This document shows, piece after piece, positions 16,882 to 24,573 of a stretch of 32,910 nt of DNA (its first letter is position 1; each line of letters opens with the position of its first letter). The notes under the pieces are model-generated. The model made no database searches. It was not told the origin of the DNA and saw nothing but the letters and a program-made list of their open reading frames with translations. Source of the DNA: CAXBPY01 sp003455275 (lineage in GTDB: Bacteria > Bacteroidota > Bacteroidia > Chitinophagales > UBA10324); contig CAXBPY010000035.1 of the NCBI GenBank assembly GCA_963977675.1, positions 1 to 32,910 on the forward strand, in the 5' to 3' direction. The translations under genes and the position numbers were made by a program.

Positions 16882-17208
16882 TTAAAATTTTGAGGGGAAT
16901 TTTTATTCTGAAATCAAGAAGCACTTTTCGTTCATTCAATTTTTATTAAAAGTTGAATTGTATTCACTAAAATTAGTTTTTCGATTGAACAATAATCAAA
17001 TCTATTAACGCATGATTAATTTTTCCTCAAAGAAAATTTATCAATGAAAGAATGCAACATGTCATCCTGAATTGTAAGAAATGGTAAGATCGCTTTTTCC
17101 AATGGTGAGATCTATGTTAGGTGTAAAAGTAAAATTTTGTTTTCTGTATCTGATTTTTTGTAAAGATTTTATTCCTTTATTGTAACCATTGAAAATTAAT
17201 TTCACCTC
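16882..17208. other. Divergent promoter region between the LytTR and TPR genes
   Basis: The 327-nt region separates two divergent genes and must hold both promoters. On the minus strand a full TAnnTTTG match (TAGATTTG) lies at 16997-17004, with a TTTG 23 nt upstream of it, a little wide of the usual 19-21. No comparable box was found for the plus-strand gene. I saw no coding sequence or clear LytTR binding repeats. Confidence 0.4.
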
Positions 17209-18603
17209 ATGCAAGCCCACATAGAAAATTTGAAGCGATTACTTGCCGATGCCAAAGCGAATAAATCAGGCGCTTTCGATGAATTTTATAATTCATTTAT
17301 GGCAAGCGGAGTTCTTGGATTTGCGGATGAATTGCGTGAAGTAGCAGATATGTTTAATGAGTGGATGAAACCACTGGAGCTAAAGGAGCCACTAAGGTAT
17401 GCAATGTCTATTTTAGGAATAGGATATGCTGAATTCACACAAGGAAAATTTGAGGAAGGAATTCGCGACACATCTGTTGCACAAAGGCTTTTTGAAGAGC
17501 TCAAAAATGAAACATTTGTTCAGGTATGCAATGTGATAATAGGTGTTTGCTATCGTTCACTTGGTGAAATTGATATTGCTCTTAAGCACCTGCTTTCTTC
17601 CTACAAGCATCTTTCAAAAGTGAATGAGCAGAAAATTTTCCTTCTTTACTCAGCCTATTCGCTCGCAGAACTTTATAACGAAACACATCAGCCGGAACAG
17701 GCAATTCATTTCTACGAAATCGCACTTCCGATTGCAGGACTATATGGAAATAAATTCATGGTTGCCCGTGGTTACAATGGCATGGCAGGCGCATATCAGA
17801 GAGAGAAAAAATATGCTTTGGCACTGGAGCAATACAAAAAAGCACTACAGTTGTGCGAATCGAAACAAGGGCAACCTGTAAAAGCGCGCGTGCTCACTGA
17901 TATGGGTACTTATTATTCTGATTTGGGAGATTATGAGACTGCTGAGAATTTGCAGAAGGAAGCATTTGCAATTCGTGATGAATTAAAAATCCCAAGTGCT
18001 CCAATCACAAACCTGTTATGCCTTGGAGATATTTATCAGAAGCAGGGAAAATTTGATCTGGCGATTGAAGTGCTGACGAAAGGATTGATAATGGCAGAAG
18101 AAATAAAAGTAAAACAAAAGATGTTTCAGATTCACTCACTGCTTTCTGATGTGTATATGGCGAAAGGTGAATCAATGAAATGCCTCTTTCATCACAAGGC
18201 ATTTTTTAAGGTGCGCGAAGAAGCACAGCATGAAGACACAGAAAGAAAAATGAAAAACCTTCATCTTGTTTTTGAAGCCGAGCAAACACAAAAAGAAAAC
18301 GAGGTTATTAAATCACAGAAAAAAGAAATTGAAAAAAAGAATGTTCAGTTACAGCATACAATTGATGAGCTCACGCGCACGCGCGTGAGCAGGAAAGCAA
18401 AAGCAATTACGCTTGTAATTGCAGTTTTACTTTTCCTTCTGGAAGAGGTAGTGCTTTATCTCACCGAAGGTATTTACAGCCAGAAAAATTTTATTCTTTC
18501 ACTCAGCATTAAAGGTGTGATTCTGGTTTCACTGAAACCGATCGAAAATTTCATTGAAAGTTTTTTGTTAAAAAAAATCATGAAAGAAAAACTGGAAGCT
18601 TAA
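17209..18603 (+). CDS. TPR-repeat membrane protein without catalytic domain
   Basis: The 464-residue protein has an N-terminal array of about six or seven tetratricopeptide repeats (residues 55-340; for example GYAEFTQGKFEEGI, ALEQYKKALQLCESK and GDYETAENLQKEAFAI). A charged coiled coil (about 340-390, EAEQTQKENEVIKSQKKEIE) follows, then two hydrophobic helices near residues 396-416 and 427-445 and a basic tail. TPR arrays bind other proteins. In many Bacteroidota the same TPR-coiled coil-membrane layout leads into a histidine kinase or LytTR output, which is absent here. There is no N-terminal signal peptide, so the TPR part should be cytoplasmic. It is divergent from the LytTR regulator. 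Function is unknown. The junction before the first helix contains a striking GC-rich inverted repeat. Confidence 0.85.
   Translation: MQAHIENLKRLLADAKANKSGAFDEFYNSFMASGVLGFADELREVADMFNEWMKPLELKEPLRYAMSILGIGYAEFTQGKFEEGIRDTSVAQRLFEELKNETFVQVCNVIIGVCYRSLGEIDIALKHLLSSYKHLSKVNEQKIFLLYSAYSLAELYNETHQPEQAIHFYEIALPIAGLYGNKFMVARGYNGMAGAYQREKKYALALEQYKKALQLCESKQGQPVKARVLTDMGTYYSDLGDYETAENLQKEAFAIRDELKIPSAPITNLLCLGDIYQKQGKFDLAIEVLTKGLIMAEEIKVKQKMFQIHSLLSDVYMAKGESMKCLFHHKAFFKVREEAQHEDTERKMKNLHLVFEAEQTQKENEVIKSQKKEIEKKNVQLQHTIDELTRTRVSRKAKAITLVIAVLLFLLEEVVLYLTEGIYSQKNFILSLSIKGVILVSLKPIENFIESFLLKKIMKEKLEA
18369..18390 (+). repeat. GC-rich perfect inverted repeat inside the TPR gene
   Basis: GCTCACGCG (18369-18377), spacer CACG and CGCGTGAGC (18382-18390) form a nine-base-pair perfect hairpin, seven of the pairs being G-C. 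It lies within codons for the ELTRTRVSR stretch where the coiled coil meets the first membrane helix. The composition stands out from the AT-rich surroundings. Confidence 0.75.
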
Positions 18604-18615
18604 TGGTTTGTTGGT

Positions 18616-18635
18616 AAAAGGTCAGTGGCCTTTTT
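18616..18635 (+). terminator. Rho-independent terminator after the TPR gene
   Basis: AAAAGG (18616-18621) pairs with CCTTTT (18629-18634); the stem can be extended inward by a T-G and a C-G pair, and it runs into a T-rich tail (TTTTTCAATTTTTC). It begins 12 nt after the TPR gene stop. Confidence 0.65.
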
Positions 18636-18864
18636 CAATTTTTCTATTTGCAGTTTTGAAAGCTAATTTTTCCTAAAAGTTATTTCCTAAACTATTTCAT
18701 CCAAAAATTATTGTTAACTGAAAAGTCAATCGCTCAGATAATCAGGAACGGAATTATCCAAAATGCAAACTTGAATTCATTCATAAATTGGAACCTATAC
18801 ATTCTCCGAAAATCGAATAAGTGCCTCGAATATTCGCATTATACTTGTTATAAAATCAAATCAA

Positions 18865-19164
18865 ATGTCAAGCGAAAAGTCCTCAAATATTTTGTCTACA
18901 TCTTCTAACCTGCTTGGTTTCTGTCTTATTGTTTTAACATCACTGGAAGTGACAAACTACAGCGTGAAATCTGTGATGGATGAATTTACTGGTGTAGCAG
19001 CTTTATTTCTTGGCGTGAGTTGTGTTTTATCATTTTTATCAATTCAGTCTGCAAGCGAAAGAAGAAGCACTCATTTGGAAAAAGGTGCTGTTTGGTTCTT
19101 TCTTATTTCTCTTGCAGTAATTTTTATTGTCATACTGCTGGTAGCTTTTTCTATCATAATTTAA
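18865..19164 (+). CDS. Small three-helix membrane protein, conserved hypothetical
   Basis: A 99-residue protein with three hydrophobic helices: about residues 15-27 (NLLGFCLIVLTSL), 42-60 (GVAALFLGVSCVLSFLSI) and 74-98 (AVWFFLISLAVIFIVILLVAFSI). The loop between helices 2 and 3 holds SASERRSTHLEKG. The pattern ...ILSTSSNLLGF-x-L-x-VLTSL...DEFT...SC-x-LSFLSI recurs in small uncharacterised membrane proteins of several phyla. There is no catalytic motif. The ATG at 18865 has a TATACTTG at 18840-18847 upstream, one mismatch from the -7 consensus. The gene is alone on its strand here. Role unknown. Confidence 0.75.
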   Translation: MSSEKSSNILSTSSNLLGFCLIVLTSLEVTNYSVKSVMDEFTGVAALFLGVSCVLSFLSIQSASERRSTHLEKGAVWFFLISLAVIFIVILLVAFSIII

Positions 19165-19339
19165 AAATTGAACTCTGTATTTAATCAGAGTAATAATTGC
19201 TAATTCCTTCTCACCAAAAGGGGAGCAGAACGGAAAATTCCAATTTGCATTGTATTTGTTGAAAAAAAATAACTCATTGTTTTTAAAACATGATCATCTC
19301 TTCAGGCGTAAAAAACATAAAACCTGTAAATCATGAATT

Positions 19340-19501
19340 GAATCATACACTCTTAGCGTCGCCGTTAAGGTGAATGCAAGCGATGAGAAAAAGGAGGTAG
19401 AAACTCAAATCAAAACTGTCAGTAATCAGAGCGCCGCCTGATTAAGGTGTAGAGCCACAAAATGAAAAGCGTTTCGCTTGGGTGTGCGGAGCGCTTTTTT
19501 T
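19340..19501 (+). ncRNA. Candidate structured RNA ending in a strong terminator
   Basis: No ORF is evident, but three hairpins follow each other: CGTCGC (19357-19362) with GCGATG (19380-19385, one G-T pair); TAATCAG (19423-19429) with CTGATTA (19438-19444), a perfect seven-pair stem with loop AGCGCCGC; and a terminator hairpin at 19465-19498. The stretch is more GC-rich than its flanks. I do not recognise tmRNA, RNase P, SRP, 6S or a known riboswitch. It could also be the 3' untranslated region of the small membrane gene that ends at 19164. No promoter with both boxes was found. Confidence 0.4.
19465..19501 (+). terminator. Strong Rho-independent terminator
   Basis: AAAAGCG, a T-G pair and TTCGC (19465-19477) pair with GCGGA, G and CGCTTTT (19486-19498), giving 13 pairs (two of them G-T) around an eight-base loop. 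A seven-T run (19495-19501) follows. It terminates whatever transcript crosses 19165-19464. Confidence 0.8.
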
Positions 19502-19554
19502 ATTATGGAAAACGAAAAATATTTTACAAGAAAAAAAACAACTCAATTCATAAC

Positions 19555-19987
19555 CTAATTTACCTTTTTCCATTGTTCTACATCTCCTTCAATTACTTTG
19601 AACATTGGATTCGGTTGAATTATTTTTATTGAAAGGAACTCAGAATGTTTTTTCTTATCACGGATTTTTAGTTTTTGAAGAAGGTGTTTTCGTTCATATT
19701 GCAATTGACCATCAGTGATTTTGATCACACTTTTTCTGAGCGGCATGTCAATTTTTTCTTTGGAGAAATTGTAACCACGCTTTTGAGCTTCATTACATAT
19801 TGTTGAGAGATACTGATTGATTGCCTCAATTGGGTTCTTCTTTTTTTTTAAAGCGAATGAGTTGCGGGTGATTTTTATATCCTTTTGTTTTTCCTTCAAG
19901 AACATTTTTTGCTAAAAGGGTTTCTCGCCACAGCGCAACTATTCCTTTTGAGTCAAGATATTTTGGATGAAGTGACCAGATTCGCAT
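19555..19987 (-). pseudogene. Pyrimidine dimer DNA glycosylase gene with a +1 frameshift
   Basis: Read from ATG at 19987, the minus strand encodes MRIWSLHPKYLDSKGIVALW, then TKGYKNHPQLIRF up to residue 46. This is the start of the bacterial Pyr_excise-type proteins (T4 endonuclease V family, which excise UV dimers). At the A9 tract (T9 on the plus strand, 19841-19849) the frame is lost and stops at 19826-19828 after 53 residues. The rest of the protein is open in the next frame: KNPIEAINQYLSTICNEAQKRGY, then ITDGQLQYERKHLLQKL and FKVIEGDVEQWKKV, ending at 19555. Removing one A restores about 143 residues. Either the gene is broken, or it relies on slippage, or the run was misread. The family call is made from memory of its motifs. 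Confidence 0.75.
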
Positions 19988-20124
19988 GTTTTATTATTGT
20001 TTAAATTCTAGTTGGTTAAACAAATTTTAATTATAAAATTATTGACTAAGTCTGATAAGAATTGATTTTGCCATTCCTAACATTATAAGGTTGTGAGCTA
20101 GGCATTTTAGAGGTTTATGTTCAT

Positions 20125-20155
20125 TTGCAAAATAGGAGTGTGCTTCTATATTTGC
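20125..20155 (+). promoter_or_regulatory. Promoter of rplU-rpmA
   Basis: TTTG at 20125-20128, exactly 19 nt, then TATATTTG at 20148-20155: both boxes match the Bacteroidota sigma-ABfr type consensus (TTTG, 19-21 nt, TAnnTTTG). Transcription should begin near 20162, leaving a leader of about 17 nt before the rplU ATG. Confidence 0.8.
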
Positions 20156-20178
20156 CGTCCCAAAAAAATAAGGAAATC

Positions 20179-20484
20179 ATGTATGCGATAGTTGACATAG
20201 CCGGACAGCAAATGAAAGTGGAAAACGGCATGGAAGTTTTTTCTCACAGGTTAGAAGGAAATCCGGGTGATAAGGTCGAGTTTGAAAAAGTTCTGCTGAC
20301 TGACGACGGAGGAAAAGTAAAAATTGGAGAGCCTTACCTTAAAACAAAGGTTTCTGCAACTATAGTTGAGCACTTGCGCGCTGATAAGGTTTTAGTTTTT
20401 AAGAAAAAGCGTCGTAAAGGATACAGAAAATTAAATGGTCATCGCCAGGATTTGACCAAGATTAAAATCGAAAACATTAAATAA
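20179..20484 (+). CDS. rplU: 50S ribosomal protein L21
   Basis: Ribosomal protein bL21 of 101 residues, which binds 23S rRNA in the large subunit. The sequence starts MYAIVDIAGQQMKVENG, followed by DKVEFEKVLL, and ends with the basic stretch VFKKKRRKGYRKLNGHRQ typical of L21. An open frame extends back to a TTG at 20125, but the ATG at 20179 gives the universal L21 N-terminus and lies just after the predicted transcription start; the upstream TTG is part of the -33 box. rpmA follows after nine bases, the conserved L21-L27 order. Confidence 0.98.
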   Translation: MYAIVDIAGQQMKVENGMEVFSHRLEGNPGDKVEFEKVLLTDDGGKVKIGEPYLKTKVSATIVEHLRADKVLVFKKKRRKGYRKLNGHRQDLTKIKIENIK

Positions 20485-20493
20485 GAATTAGCA

Positions 20494-20751
20494 ATGGCAC
20501 ATAAAAAAGGTGAAGGTTCAACCCAGAACGGCCGAGACTCGCATGGTCAGCGGTTGGGGGTAAAAATTTACGGAGGACAAACCGCAGAACCCGGTAATAT
20601 TATTGTTCGCCAGCGCGGTACTCGCTACTTTCCTGGTACCGGAGTGATGATGGGAAAAGATCACACAATTTTTTCTGTAACCACCGGATTGGTTGAATTC
20701 AAAACCAAAATGGGAGGGAAAAAATTTATTAATGTTCTTCCGAAAGCATAA
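20494..20751 (+). CDS. rpmA: 50S ribosomal protein L27
   Basis: Ribosomal protein bL27 of 85 residues, whose N-terminal tail reaches the peptidyl-transferase centre. MAHKKGEGSTQNGRDSHGQR and the following GVKIYGGQ, RQRGTRYFPG and GKDHTIFS are diagnostic. There is no N-terminal cleavage extension of the Firmicutes type: the protein starts directly with MAHKKG. It is co-transcribed with rplU and followed by a terminator 17 bases after its stop. Confidence 0.98.
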   Translation: MAHKKGEGSTQNGRDSHGQRLGVKIYGGQTAEPGNIIVRQRGTRYFPGTGVMMGKDHTIFSVTTGLVEFKTKMGGKKFINVLPKA

Positions 20752-20767
20752 ATTTTTATAAACTCAT

Positions 20768-20806
20768 AAAAACCCGTTCCGGCCCAACCGAAACGGGTTT
20801 TTTATT
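20768..20806 (+). terminator. Rho-independent terminator of the rplU-rpmA operon
   Basis: AAAAACCCGTT (20768-20778) pairs with AACGGGTTTTT (20792-20802), an 11-bp perfect stem, with a possible inner CGG/CCG. The 3' arm ends in a T-run that continues as ATTTT. Confidence 0.9.
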
Positions 20807-20894
20807 TTACAGCATCTTGTCAAATGATTGATGAGGTATATTTAAATGGAGTTCAATCAGGTGTCAGCCCAATTCTTATTTTTACCGCACACAC

Positions 20895-21761
20895 ATGCAG
20901 CTTACAGAATCTCGAAAACATATTCAACAGGGAATCAAACTCACTGATAAAAGTTTTAAACAAAAACTTGCAGCTAATTTCCGGCTGACTGTTTATCTGA
21001 ATAATGATCAGCTCATTTATACAGTCACTGATATTTTGAGCCGGAAGTTGCTTCACCTTCAATCAAGCAGTTTTTTTCATATCCTAAATAATAAAGAGTA
21101 CAATAATGCATTACGGGCAATGATCCTGAATGATGAAGTGCTTCATCTAGGATATGGGAAAAAGCAAATTTTTTATCTGACAGATTGTTTCACTCTTGTG
21201 CCAAATAAAATTTTCACCGAAGAGAATGCTGTTGACTTTCTTGCATTCAATCAATTTAGTATTGAAGGAAAAAATATTTATTACAATGATTTAAAATTTT
21301 CTGATGCCAAATTTGTTTTTGGAGTGGAAAAGGAAACCGAAGAAGTTTTAAGTAAGAGCTTTTCAGCGGTTGAAATTAAAAGTGCATCTGCCCAGTTGTT
21401 GAATACTCTTCTCAGCAAACACGCTGCCGGAGAAACAGTGTATTGTTATGTACAGCCATCTACTTTGCAACTGCTATATATTAAGGATGCGAGCATGAAG
21501 TTCTTTAATTTATTTTCTTACAAAACTCCTGAGGATTTTATTTATTTTTTAATGAATGCATTTCATCTTCTGGGATTAGATAAAGAGAGTGTTCCATTGG
21601 TTTTTATTGGCGAACTGATTCAGGATTCTGCGATTTATAAGCTCGCTTATAAGTATGTTCGCAATGTGCGGTTTGGTGAATTACCAAAGTGGGTAGAGCG
21701 GTCCACTGAAATGAAATTTTCTCCGCATTTTTATTTCAATTTATTCAGTTACGAACCATGA
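20895..21761 (+). CDS. DUF3822 family protein
   Basis: A 288-residue protein of the DUF3822 family, which in Bacteroidota is commonly found directly before rsmD and coaD. It has an actin/ASKHA-like two-lobed appearance. Recognisable parts are an N-terminal LTVYLNNDQLIYTVTD strand region, LVPNKIFTEENAVDFLAFN near residue 110, and GETVYCYVQPSTLQLLYIKD followed by FNLFSYKTPEDFIYFLM in the second half. There is no signal peptide. Its function has not been described to my knowledge. The stop codon overlaps the rsmD start (ATGA at 21758-21761), so the two are translationally coupled. ATG 20895 is the first in-frame ATG and gives a normal family start. Confidence 0.88.
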   Translation: MQLTESRKHIQQGIKLTDKSFKQKLAANFRLTVYLNNDQLIYTVTDILSRKLLHLQSSSFFHILNNKEYNNALRAMILNDEVLHLGYGKKQIFYLTDCFTLVPNKIFTEENAVDFLAFNQFSIEGKNIYYNDLKFSDAKFVFGVEKETEEVLSKSFSAVEIKSASAQLLNTLLSKHAAGETVYCYVQPSTLQLLYIKDASMKFFNLFSYKTPEDFIYFLMNAFHLLGLDKESVPLVFIGELIQDSAIYKLAYKYVRNVRFGELPKWVERSTEMKFSPHFYFNLFSYEP

Positions 21762-22327
21762 GAGTTATAAGTGGAACTTTTGGGGGAAGAAAATTCAATC
21801 CGCCGAATAATATTCCCACACGACCCACCACAGATTTTGCAAAGACTGCACTATTCAATATTCTGACAAACAATTTCAGTTTTGATGAAATCAGTTTCCT
21901 TGATTTGTTTTCGGGAACCGGCAGCATAAGTTATGAAATGGCAAGCCGGGGTTGTTCGCATATTGTTTCGATAGAGAAAGATAATCGGTGCGCTGAATTT
22001 ATTTCGAGAACAAAAACAGAATGGAAACTACCAATTCATGTTTACAAAATGGATGTGTTCCAATTCATGAATAAGTGTTCAGAGAAATTCGATATAATTT
22101 TTGCAGGGCCACCCTATGCGCTTGAAAATATTCCGAAACTACCTTCAATTGTATTAGAAGAAAAAAAATTATTAAAGCCAGGAGGTTGGTTCATACTCGA
22201 AACTTCTCCTGAGCATTCATTTGAAGCCAATCCCTATTTTTTCAGACTAAAAAATTATGGCCAAACACATTTCCATTTTTTCACAGCCGAAAAAATTGAT
22301 TCCACAATTCAAAATCATTCAGAATGA
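21758..22327 (+). CDS. rsmD: RsmD-family 16S rRNA (guanine-N2) methyltransferase with altered motif IV
   Basis: A 189-residue member of the RsmD family, which methylates G966 of 16S rRNA with S-adenosylmethionine. Evidence: the N-terminal MRVISGTFGGRKF, RPTTDFAKTALFNIL, the SAM-binding LDLFSGTGSISYE (residues 48-60), and IEKD at 72-75. Motif IV, normally (D/N)PPY or (D/N)PPF, reads FAGPPY with Gly at residue 117 (GGG at 22106-22108), so the acidic or amide residue is missing. Everything else looks intact and the gene is coupled on both sides (ATGA overlaps at 21758 and 22324). Possibilities are an inactive enzyme, a tolerated variant or a base-calling error. Confidence 0.9.
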   Translation: MRVISGTFGGRKFNPPNNIPTRPTTDFAKTALFNILTNNFSFDEISFLDLFSGTGSISYEMASRGCSHIVSIEKDNRCAEFISRTKTEWKLPIHVYKMDVFQFMNKCSEKFDIIFAGPPYALENIPKLPSIVLEEKKLLKPGGWFILETSPEHSFEANPYFFRLKNYGQTHFHFFTAEKIDSTIQNHSE

Positions 22328-22791
22328 AAACTGCCATCTTCCCAGGTTCATTTGATCCGTTCACCATCGGACATGAAGATATTATCAAACGGGCTCTTCC
22401 GTTGTTTGATAAAATCATTGTTGCAATTGGCCACAACTCTCAGAAGAAAACGATGTTTGATCCAAGCGTCCGGCTGAAATGGATTGATGAGATATTCAAA
22501 AACGAAGACAAAGTTTCAGTTGAAATTTATGAAGGTTTAACAGTAGATTTTTGTCTGAAAAAAAATGCGAAGTTCATTCTTCGCGGATTGCGTTCTTCTG
22601 TTGATTTTGAATTTGAAAAAGCAATCGGTCAGATGAATCATTCGCTGTCGCCCGGAATTGAAACTGTTATTTTTCTTTCCCGCCCTGACTATTCACATAT
22701 CAGCAGCACCATCATTCGCGACATCATTCTTCATAAAGGAGATGTTAGCGATTATGTTCCTTCAGTAATCAAGAATTTTCTGAACCAATAA
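22324..22791 (+). CDS. coaD: Pantetheine-phosphate adenylyltransferase
   Basis: The 155-residue CoaD enzyme joins ATP and 4'-phosphopantetheine to form dephospho-CoA, the penultimate step of CoA synthesis. Nucleotidyltransferase hallmarks are present: GSFDPFTIGH at residues 8-17 (with H17), K42 in QKKTMF, LRGLRSSVDFEFE at 86-98, and the ISSTIIRD motif at 126-133. Length is normal (about 155-165). Its ATG overlaps the rsmD stop by four bases. The downstream gene (22802) starts ten bases after coaD stops but is decayed. It is a cytoplasmic housekeeping enzyme. Confidence 0.97.
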   Translation: MKTAIFPGSFDPFTIGHEDIIKRALPLFDKIIVAIGHNSQKKTMFDPSVRLKWIDEIFKNEDKVSVEIYEGLTVDFCLKKNAKFILRGLRSSVDFEFEKAIGQMNHSLSPGIETVIFLSRPDYSHISSTIIRDIILHKGDVSDYVPSVIKNFLNQ

Positions 22792-22801
22792 TTCAGAGTT
22801 A

Positions 22802-23469
22802 ATGCGCGAACAGAACAGAAAAATTTCGCTCACACTTATCCTTGCTTCAAACCTTCTTCCGCTTTATTTCTTTTCGCAAGGGGAATGGACTGTTTTTGTT
22901 TTCTATTATTTGTTCTGGTTTGAAACATTAATCATTTCTTTTTTTTCTGCACTATAAATTGCAACTTCTACGGGAATAGATTCAAATGGTAATGGAATTG
23001 CAACCGGAGAAAGAATTGTAAGTGCAATCAAATTTTTCATAGCAAGATTTTTCCTGCTTTGCTTCTATCTCATATTTCTTTTTGCATTCATTCTAATGAT
23101 AAACGATGGAGAAAACTCCATGCGCACATCTGCACTCGCAATTTTGTTCAGAGATGATAAATTCAATATTGCATTAATCGGATTTGTATTGAGCCACGGA
23201 TTTGATTTTATTTTCAATTACCTTTTATCAGGAAAATCAAAACAAAAAGCTCTGGATGCAGTCACATTATTTTTCGACTCAAGAATAATTGTAATACATG
23301 TCTCAATAGTGATAGGTGCCTTTGCTTGTAATTGGTTCGGTGGTTACATTATCGGGGAGCATACAGCTGGAGCATATGCTACGCTCACTATTTTTTAATT
23401 GTTAAAACATTGAATGATGTTTTTCATGCAATGACTGATGCAAGACCCATAATGGTCAGAAGCGTGTGA
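22802..23469 (+). pseudogene. Decayed DUF6498-like membrane protein gene
   Basis: From ATG 22802 the frame encodes a membrane protein beginning SLTLILASNLLPLYFF, then WTVFVFYYLFWFETLIIS, and stops at TAA 22955-22957 where the family pattern suggests a Lys. The same frame continues without further stops to 23398 through RIVSAIKFFIARFFLLCF, GFVLSHGFDFIFNYLLSGKS and VIHVSIVIGAFACNWFGG. At the T6 run (23391-23396) one missing T shifts the frame; with seven Ts the protein would end KTLNDVFHAMTDA and stop at 23467-23469 (about 222 residues). The arrangement of hydrophobic blocks, with a conserved SHG and VIHVSIVIG, resembles DUF6498. It has two independent lesions, so it is probably non-functional. 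A shorter product could start at 23096. Confidence 0.6.
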
Positions 23470-23578
23470 CCTCTTTCTCATCACAATAAATTTATTATTC
23501 TTGATTTTCTTTTCAACAGAAAATTTTTAATCATTCAATAATCTTAAATCTTAATTCTAAAATCTAAACTAAATAATT

Positions 23579-24457
23579 ATGAAAGCATACATTTTTCCCG
23601 GGCAAGGTTCTCAGTTTGTAGGAATGGGGAAAGACCTTTATGATTCGAATGAAGAATCAAAAAAACTTTTCGAACTTGGAAATGAAATTCTCGGATTCAG
23701 AATAACTGATTTAATGTTCAGCGGAACAGATGCAGACCTCAAACAAACTAAAGTTACTCAGCCGGCAATTTTTCTTCATTCGGTTATTAAAGCTTTTTCA
23801 CTCGGAGAAAATTTGAAACCGGATATGGTTGCGGGTCATTCGCTGGGAGAATTCTCTGCACTTGTTGCCAATAAAACTTTAAGGTTTGAAGACGCTCTAA
23901 GATTGGTAAGCGCAAGAGCAATGGCAATGCAGAAAGCCTGTGAACTGCAACCCTCTACAATGGCTGCCGTTCTTGGACTGGAAGATGCGAAAGTGGAAGA
24001 GACATGCGCATCCATCACTGATCATGTGGTGGTAGCTGCCAATTACAATTGCCCCGGACAATTGGTAATCAGTGGAACCATTGAAGGAATAAATGCTGCT
24101 TGTGAGAAACTGAAAGCAGCCGGAGCAAAGCGTGCACTCGTGCTTCCGGTGGGCGGTGCTTTTCATTCGCCGCTCATGGAGCCGGCGCGTGTAGAGCTGC
24201 AGGCCGCAATAATGGCAACCGGTTTTTCTGTCCCCGTTTGTCCGGTGTATCAAAATGTTAATGCAGCGGCTGTTTCAAATCCCGATGAAATAAAAACAAA
24301 CCTCATTGCACAGCTTACATCACCGGTGCGCTGGACTCAAACCGTGCAGAATATGATAGCCGGGGGTGCAACTGAATTTATTGAATGCGGACCCGGAAAT
24401 GTTTTGCAAGGACTCGTGAAAAAAATTAACCGCGAAGCGGTAACATCAGCAGTTTGA
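23579..24457 (+). CDS. fabD: Malonyl-CoA:ACP transacylase
   Basis: FabD (292 residues) moves the malonyl group from CoA to acyl carrier protein to supply fatty-acid elongation. Motifs: FPGQGSQ at residues 6-12, the nucleophile elbow GHSLGE with S88, QPAIFLHS at 61-68, a likely catalytic His in GGAFHSPLMEPA near residue 200, and IECGPGNVLQGLVKKI near the C-terminus. The length is usual. The start at 23579 gives MKAYIFPGQGSQ, the standard N-terminus. It follows the decayed gene with a 109-nt gap that contains short AATCTTAA-like repeats, and it is probably transcribed alone. Confidence 0.97.
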   Translation: MKAYIFPGQGSQFVGMGKDLYDSNEESKKLFELGNEILGFRITDLMFSGTDADLKQTKVTQPAIFLHSVIKAFSLGENLKPDMVAGHSLGEFSALVANKTLRFEDALRLVSARAMAMQKACELQPSTMAAVLGLEDAKVEETCASITDHVVVAANYNCPGQLVISGTIEGINAACEKLKAAGAKRALVLPVGGAFHSPLMEPARVELQAAIMATGFSVPVCPVYQNVNAAAVSNPDEIKTNLIAQLTSPVRWTQTVQNMIAGGATEFIECGPGNVLQGLVKKINREAVTSAV

Positions 24458-24505
24458 TTTTATTCTAAATTTTTTTGTTAGTGGAATAAAAAATTTGACA
24501 AAGGG

Positions 24506-24536
24506 TTTGTTAATCTGAAATTCTTTTCTTGATTTG
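24506..24536 (+). promoter_or_regulatory. Promoter of the five-gene envelope block
   Basis: TTTG at 24506-24509, a 19-nt spacer, then TTGATTTG at 24529-24536, one mismatch from TAnnTTTG. Spacing is ideal for the Bacteroidota primary sigma factor. Transcription would begin near 24543, about 31 nt before the first ATG at 24574. Confidence 0.65.
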
Positions 24537-24573
24537 TTATAAATCAAATTCATTAACCAAAATTATTTTAAGC

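Noticed and set aside
18711..18908. A 65-residue ORF before the small membrane protein gene
   Set aside because: It overlaps the better supported gene at 18865, has an unusual composition and lacks any domain.
19555..19905. A separate 116-residue gene
   Set aside because: It is the 3' part of the frameshifted glycosylase; its first residues are an out-of-frame reading of the conserved N-terminal region.
23525..23575. Short AATCTTAA-like repeats before fabD
   Set aside because: They are only low-complexity A/T heptamers without a palindrome or promoter spacing.
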